Positions 60,169-64,000 of a stretch of 64,000 nucleotides of DNA are shown one piece after another. Position 1 is the stretch's first letter, and the number at the start of each line of letters is the position of its first letter. A program made the translations under genes and the position numbers. The stretch spans positions 1 through 64,000 of the forward strand of contig JYOE01000007.1 of the NCBI GenBank assembly GCA_000955875.1, given 5' to 3'. The notes under the pieces are model-generated. The model searched no databases. It worked only from the letters and a program-made list of their open reading frames with translations, and was not told the DNA's origin. This DNA is from Terrabacter sp. 28 (GTDB lineage Bacteria > Actinomycetota > Actinomycetes > Actinomycetales > Dermatophilaceae).

Positions 60169-61889
60169 TGGAGAGCTCCTTCGTCTGCTCGGGCGGACCA
60201 GGCGGAGAACGTCTCGCCGGTCTCGCGCTGGTCGAGGAAGGTCCGCACGACGCGCTCGACGTAGTCGGGCAGGTCGTCGGCCGTCACCTTGAGGCCGCGG
60301 ACGGTGCGCCCGAGGCCCGCCTCGTCGCGGTCGACCGAGGCGAGGCCGCCGCCGAGGTGCACCTGGAAGCCGGGCACCTGCTCGCCGTCGATGGTGACGA
60401 GCTGGCCCTTGAGGCCGATGTCGGCGACCTGGATGCGGGCGCACGAGTTGGGGCAGCCGTTGACGTTGAGGCTGATCGGGGTGTCGAGCTGGTCGGTGAC
60501 GTCGGCGAGGCGCCGCTCCAGCTCGGCGATGGCCGTGGCCGCCGTCGCCTTCGTCTCGACGATGGCCAGCTTGCAGAACTCGATGCCGGTGCAGGCCATC
60601 GTGTTGCGGCGGAACGGGCTCGGCGCGACGCTCAGGCCGAGCTCCTCGAGGCCGGCGGTCAGCGTGTCGACGTGCTCGGCGGGGACGTCGAGGACGACGA
60701 GCTTCTGGTGCGGCGTGAGGCGCAGCCGGTCGGAGCCGACCTGCTCGAGGAGCTCGACGAGGCCGGTCAGCACGTCACCGCTGATGCGTCCGACCGTCGG
60801 GGCGGCGCCGACGTAGAAGCGGCCGTCCTTCTGCTCGTGCACGCCGACGTGGTCGACGGGACCCGTCGGGCGGGCCGGGGCCGGGCCGTCGGGGAGGGCC
60901 CGCTCGAGGTACTCGTCCTGCAGCACCTGGCGGAACTTCTCGGGACCCCACTCGGCGAGGAGGAACTTGAGGCGGGCCTTGTTGCGCAGGCGGCGGTAGC
61001 CGTAGTCGCGGAAGATCCGGATGACGCCGTGCCAGACCTCGGCCGCCTCCTCGGGCCGCACGAAGACGCCGACCCGTTCGGCGAGGCGCGGGCTCGTCGA
61101 GAGGCCGCCGCCGACCCAGAGGTCGTAGCCGGCGCCGAGCTCGGGGTGCACGACCCCGACGAGCGAGACGTCGTTGATCTCGTGCACGACGTCGAGGCTC
61201 GGGTGGCCGGTGATCGCCGACTTGAACTTGCGCGGCAGGTTCGCGAGCTCGGGGTCCCCGATGTAGCGGTCGAGGATCTCGTCGATGACCGGCGTCGGGT
61301 CGAGGATCTCGTCCTTCGCGATGCCCGCCAGCGGGCTGCCCAGGATGACGCGGGGCGTGTCGCCGCAGGCCTCGGTGGTCTGCAGGCCGACCGCCTCGAG
61401 ACGGCGCCAGATCTCCGGCACGTCCTCGACGCGGATCCAGTGGTACTGGATGTTCTGCCGGTCGCTGATGTCTGCCGTGCCGCGGGCGAACTCCTGGCCG
61501 ATCTCGGCGAGGGTGCGCAGCTGGGCGAGGTTCAGCGCGCCGCCGTCGAGGCGTACGCGGAGCATGAAGTACTCGTCGGACAACTCGGTGTCGTCGAGCT
61601 GGGCGGTGCGGCCGCCGTCGATGCCGGGTTTGCGTTGCGTGTAGAGCCCCCACCAGCGGAACCGGCCGGAGAGGTCCTGCGGCGGGATCGAGGCGAAGCC
61701 CTCCTTGGAGTAGACCTGCTCGATGCGCTCGCGGACGCTGAGGCCACCCTCCTCCTGCTTCCACACCTCGTTGGCATTGAGGGGCTCGGTGCCGTCGACC
61801 TTCCACTGGCCGTTCGAGCGGCCGGCGCGGGGCGGCCGGGTGCCGGGGCGCGCGGGCACGGTCCCGGGCGAGGAGTCGGTGACGGTCAT
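60165..61889 (-). CDS. Ferredoxin-dependent sulfite reductase
   Basis: 574 residues from ATG 61889; ATG 61913 would add eight. Duplicated ferredoxin-like/siroheme domains: DISDRQNIQYHWIRVEDVPE, TTEACGDTPRVILGSPLAG, then cluster cysteines in MACTGIEFCKLAIVETK and NGCPNSCARIQ, where 4Fe-4S and siroheme share a ligand. It resembles NirA/SirA proteins; placed with cysDNH and siroheme synthase, it should reduce sulfite to sulfide rather than nitrite. First gene of the operon. Confidence 0.94.
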   Translation of the reverse strand: MTVTDSSPGTVPARPGTRPPRAGRSNGQWKVDGTEPLNANEVWKQEEGGLSVRERIEQVYSKEGFASIPPQDLSGRFRWWGLYTQRKPGIDGGRTAQLDDTELSDEYFMLRVRLDGGALNLAQLRTLAEIGQEFARGTADISDRQNIQYHWIRVEDVPEIWRRLEAVGLQTTEACGDTPRVILGSPLAGIAKDEILDPTPVIDEILDRYIGDPELANLPRKFKSAITGHPSLDVVHEINDVSLVGVVHPELGAGYDLWVGGGLSTSPRLAERVGVFVRPEEAAEVWHGVIRIFRDYGYRRLRNKARLKFLLAEWGPEKFRQVLQDEYLERALPDGPAPARPTGPVDHVGVHEQKDGRFYVGAAPTVGRISGDVLTGLVELLEQVGSDRLRLTPHQKLVVLDVPAEHVDTLTAGLEELGLSVAPSPFRRNTMACTGIEFCKLAIVETKATAATAIAELERRLADVTDQLDTPISLNVNGCPNSCARIQVADIGLKGQLVTIDGEQVPGFQVHLGGGLASVDRDEAGLGRTVRGLKVTADDLPDYVERVVRTFLDQRETGETFSAWSARADEGALQ

Positions 61890-61920
61890 GTGATCGAATG
61901 TATAACCGCTCATTATCTTG
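61890..61920 (-). promoter_or_regulatory. AT-rich promoter region of the sulfate operon
   Basis: On the minus strand ATAATGAGCGGTTATACATT precedes the ATG at 61889, the only AT-rich spot nearby. It holds a TATACAT -10-like box and an ATAA/TTAT inverted pair. The promoter and a possible regulator site are inferred; if transcription starts here, ATG 61889 is preferable to 61913. Confidence 0.4.
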
Positions 61921-61989
61921 ACCCAAACGGGTCCGGTATCCGATCCATCCCCACCGGATGGGTGGGAGTTGCCCACCCACCCCCGCCCG

Positions 61990-62027
61990 TCGAGAAAGCA
62001 ATCCGTCCGGACGGATTGCTTTCTCGA
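61990..62027. terminator. 38-bp perfect palindrome, locus D
   Basis: TCGAGAAAGCAATCCGTCC followed directly by its full complement to 62027, with no loop. It resembles the REP arm TCGAGAGAACGCTCCGTC, so likely a divergent member of that family. It lies 30 bp past the stop of the transglycosylase gene and may terminate it. Confidence 0.7.
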
Positions 62028-62056
62028 TGAGAGTGGGGTGGGGGAAGGGGGTGCTC

Positions 62057-63097
62057 TCAGGGGCCGGCGAGCGCCCCGGAGGTCACGGCGCGGACGATGC
62101 CGACCACGGTCGAGAGATAGCGCTGCGAGTGGTTGTAGGACAGCACGGCCGCCCGCAGGTCGGCGGCCCGCGACAGGTCGCGCCCGCCCGCGCAGAGGTA
62201 GCCGGCTGCCGCGAGCGCCGCGTCCTCGATGTTCTGCGGGTCGCGTATGCCGTCGCCGTTGCCGTCCGCACCCCAGATCCACCAGGTGGCCGGGATGAAC
62301 TGCATGGGACCCACGGCCCGGTCCCAGACGGGGTCGCCGTCGAAGCGTCCGCCGTCGCTGTCGCGGATGGCGGCGTAGTTGCCGCCGGTGAGGGCCGGCC
62401 CCCGGACGGGAGGCACCGCGTCGTGCGACGCGTCGAGCCGGCGGCCGCGGAGCGAGGACGACTCGACCTCGCCGATGGCGGCGAGCAGCATGACCGGGAT
62501 GCGGCACGAGCTCTTCTTCGCCGCGGCGGCCGTGTAGGCCGACCAGATGATCTGCTCCTTGCTCAGGGGTCCGTTGGCGGAACCCTTCGGCGGGACCGCC
62601 ACGGCCGTCGGTACCCGGATGTCGGCTCTCGGCTGCCAGGTCGAGGCCGTGGCGCTGGTGCCGCCGCCGGGCTGGAGCGTCGCCGGGTCAGGTGCCGCGC
62701 CGACGTCCGCCTGGGGGTCGCCCGGGCCGGCCGGCTTGGCCTGCTGGGCGGTCACGACCGAGCCGGCAGCGAGCAGGAGGCGCTCGAACAGCGGCGTGAC
62801 GAGCACCCCGCCGAGTCCGCCGAGGGTGGGCAGGGGGTCGGCAGTGCGCGCCGGGGTGCCGTCCGTACCACCAGCACCGCCCGCACCGCCGGGCGAGCCG
62901 GATGGTGCCGACGGGCCCGAGGTGGGGGTGGTGGACGCGAGCGGCGGCCCGAAGCCGAGGCTCGGCTGCACGGTCGGGGAGGGCGTGGCACCGGTCGAAC
63001 CGTCGTCGGCGGCACGAGCCGGGGTGGCGGTGAGCACGGCGCAACCCAGGGTCGCGGCCACCCCCGCCGCGAGCAGGCGCTCCATCCGCTGACGCAT
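62057..63097 (-). CDS. Secreted lytic murein transglycosylase
   Basis: 346 residues from ATG 63097. Signal peptide (AAGVAATLGCAVLTATPARA), a Pro/Gly/Thr-rich linker, then a goose-lysozyme/SLT-like fold: MLLAAIGEVESSSLRGRR (catalytic glutamate near 210), GPMQFIPATWWIWGADGNGD and NIEDAALAAAGYLCAGG. MltB-type transglycosylases cut glycan strands during cell-wall growth. Confidence 0.92.
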   Translation of the reverse strand: MRQRMERLLAAGVAATLGCAVLTATPARAADDGSTGATPSPTVQPSLGFGPPLASTTPTSGPSAPSGSPGGAGGAGGTDGTPARTADPLPTLGGLGGVLVTPLFERLLLAAGSVVTAQQAKPAGPGDPQADVGAAPDPATLQPGGGTSATASTWQPRADIRVPTAVAVPPKGSANGPLSKEQIIWSAYTAAAAKKSSCRIPVMLLAAIGEVESSSLRGRRLDASHDAVPPVRGPALTGGNYAAIRDSDGGRFDGDPVWDRAVGPMQFIPATWWIWGADGNGDGIRDPQNIEDAALAAAGYLCAGGRDLSRAADLRAAVLSYNHSQRYLSTVVGIVRAVTSGALAGP

Positions 63098-63153
63098 CCC
63101 CACTGCTCCCTGCTGCTGCGGGCCCGACCCCCTCGGACCCGCGTCGACTCTTC

Positions 63154-64000
63154 TCAAGTAGAACGCGAAAGACGCTCGGGCGCCTGCGTATCCGATTTGT
63201 CTGCGGCCGCAGCGACCACCCCACCAGCCGCCCGCGCGCGGCGCGACGATAGCCGCGACCGGAGCAGGGCCGCGGCGGCCAGTCCGCCGAGGACGGCGAG
63301 AACGGCGAGCACAAGCGCGGTCCACGCGAGCGGGCCCGCGATGGGGGCTCGCGACACGACGGTCTCGACCGGCGTGCTGGGCGCGACGACCCACCGGATC
63401 GTGCTGCGCACGTCGTCCAGACCGCGCCGGTGCACCGCCACGTCGAGGTCGACGGCTCCGTCGGCGGGGAGCTCGATGCCCGCCGCCCACCGCGACCCGG
63501 TGACCTGCTGCGCCGCCACCGGGTCGGGGGCGGGCCGTGCAACCTCGGCGTCGGCGTCGGCGGCCGCGGCATACCGGAGAGAGACCGTCACCCCGGTGAC
63601 AGGTCCGGGCGAGGGCCGTCGGGTGTCGAAGACGTCGACCATGGCGACGCTGGCTCCGGGACGGTTGGGGCGCAACGCGACCGTCTGCTGCAGGTCGGCC
63701 ACCGCACGGCTGTCGACGACGCTCGGCTCGTCGCGCGTCACCAGCTGTGGCGCGGTCGCGGGCTGCCCCGTGGCCAGCAGGCCGCCGAGGGCCACGACGA
63801 CGGTGAGGCCCACCGCCTCACGCCGCAGCCGAGGTACGCGTGCGGCCGAGCCCGCTCGGACCGCTCGCGCCGTGCCCAGCGCGATGAGCCCGACGACGGC
63901 GGCTGCGACGAGCTTGGCGACGAAGATGCGGCCGTACTTCGTCACGAGGCCGGCGTCGACGGACACGATGACGTCGCTCGCGAGGTAGACGCCCGACACC
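63154..64000 (-). CDS. CopD/YcnJ-like copper-related membrane protein (partial)
   Basis: The 3' part is visible; the frame is open to the window edge (GTG 63999 is unlikely to be the true start). Visible from the N-terminus: one membrane segment after TKYGRIFVAKLVAAAVVGL, a second (VGLTVVVALGGLLATG), a large outer region of beta character, a C-terminal helix (LAWTALVLAVLAVLGGLAAA), and a charged tail. The first 45 residues resemble the end of the CopD domain of copper-uptake proteins; the rest suggests fusion to an FixH/YtkA-like domain. Confidence 0.7.
   Translation of the reverse strand, partial: VSGVYLASDVIVSVDAGLVTKYGRIFVAKLVAAAVVGLIALGTARAVRAGSAARVPRLRREAVGLTVVVALGGLLATGQPATAPQLVTRDEPSVVDSRAVADLQQTVALRPNRPGASVAMVDVFDTRRPSPGPVTGVTVSLRYAAAADADAEVARPAPDPVAAQQVTGSRWAAGIELPADGAVDLDVAVHRRGLDDVRSTIRWVVAPSTPVETVVSRAPIAGPLAWTALVLAVLAVLGGLAAAALLRSRLSSRRARAAGGVVAAAADKSDTQAPERLSRST

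Noticed and set aside
20295..63568. GTATGCC as a strand-polar signal such as KOPS
   Set aside because: The two orientations are about equal (15 and 17), with no switch along the window.

Overview
The window comes from a high-GC Actinomycetota chromosome. The evidence is strong G/C use at third codon positions, frequent GTG starts, ATGA/GTGA gene overlaps, a SigK/RskA pair, a protein of the mycothiol-dependent isomerase family and an APS-reductase type sulfate pathway. The gene content would suit an Intrasporangiaceae/Dermatophilaceae-like genus, but that placement is only an inference. I saw no rRNA, tRNA or CRISPR array.

Positions 1 to about 18,140 are an accessory island of short, unrelated genes. 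Most are on the minus strand: a two-helix membrane protein, an XRE repressor with an elaborate operator, DUF4145, GIY-YIG, TIR-domain and NucS-like proteins, a SnoaL-like protein and a broken DUF3237 gene. An IS21-family element and IS30/IS3 relics interrupt them. About a dozen copies of a GC-rich repeat (core TGCGTCMYWNCGCCGC, often followed by a CCGCCTGNCGGG hairpin) lie between the genes. All are in the same orientation, and for most minus-strand genes one sits just past the 3' end. At the right end is a divergently oriented tyrosine recombinase gene, recently broken by a 20-bp tandem duplication. This layout resembles an integron (recombinase, then cassettes running away from it, one site per cassette), but neither the enzyme nor the repeat looks like a classical IntI/attC. 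It is my main candidate for an undescribed system. Just beyond the last repeat, a cyclase-like gene lacks its N-terminus, which fits an island boundary.

Positions 18,140 to 64,000 are ordinary chromosome. In order: a polar amino-acid ABC transporter with a FAD oxidoreductase (18.9-22.7 kb); a nucleotidyltransferase/CDP-alcohol phosphatidyltransferase fusion, cupin, NERD and PH-domain genes (22.8-26.2 kb); a MarR gene with its palindrome and an MDMPI-like target (26.4-27.6 kb); zinc alcohol dehydrogenase/epimerase, PEP-mutase-like, YCII, SRPBCC and VOC genes (27.6-31.8 kb); a ThrE-like exporter and a lone peptide-type binding lipoprotein (32.0-35.4 kb); a serine hydrolase (36-37 kb); a tightly overlapping five-gene operon of ATP-grasp ligase, S51/amidotransferase-like protein, two esterases and a class-I amidotransferase (37.0-41.8 kb); HdeD-like and YCII genes; an ABC-2 transporter with a two-component system (43.2-46.7 kb); a sulfite-oxidase-like protein, fasciclin lipoprotein, sigK and rskA with SigK-type promoters (47.4-51.1 kb); VWA, membrane and kinase-like genes (51.4-55.8 kb); a sulfate assimilation and siroheme operon (55.9-61.9 kb); a lytic transglycosylase; and a CopD-like protein that runs off the end.

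Two DNA-level signatures mark the chromosomal part. The 7-mer GTATGCC/GGCATAC occurs 32 times by eye between 20.3 and 63.6 kb, in several reading-frame contexts, and not once in the first 20 kb. A family of palindromes built on GATCGAGAGAACGCTCCGTC occurs in four intergenic regions.
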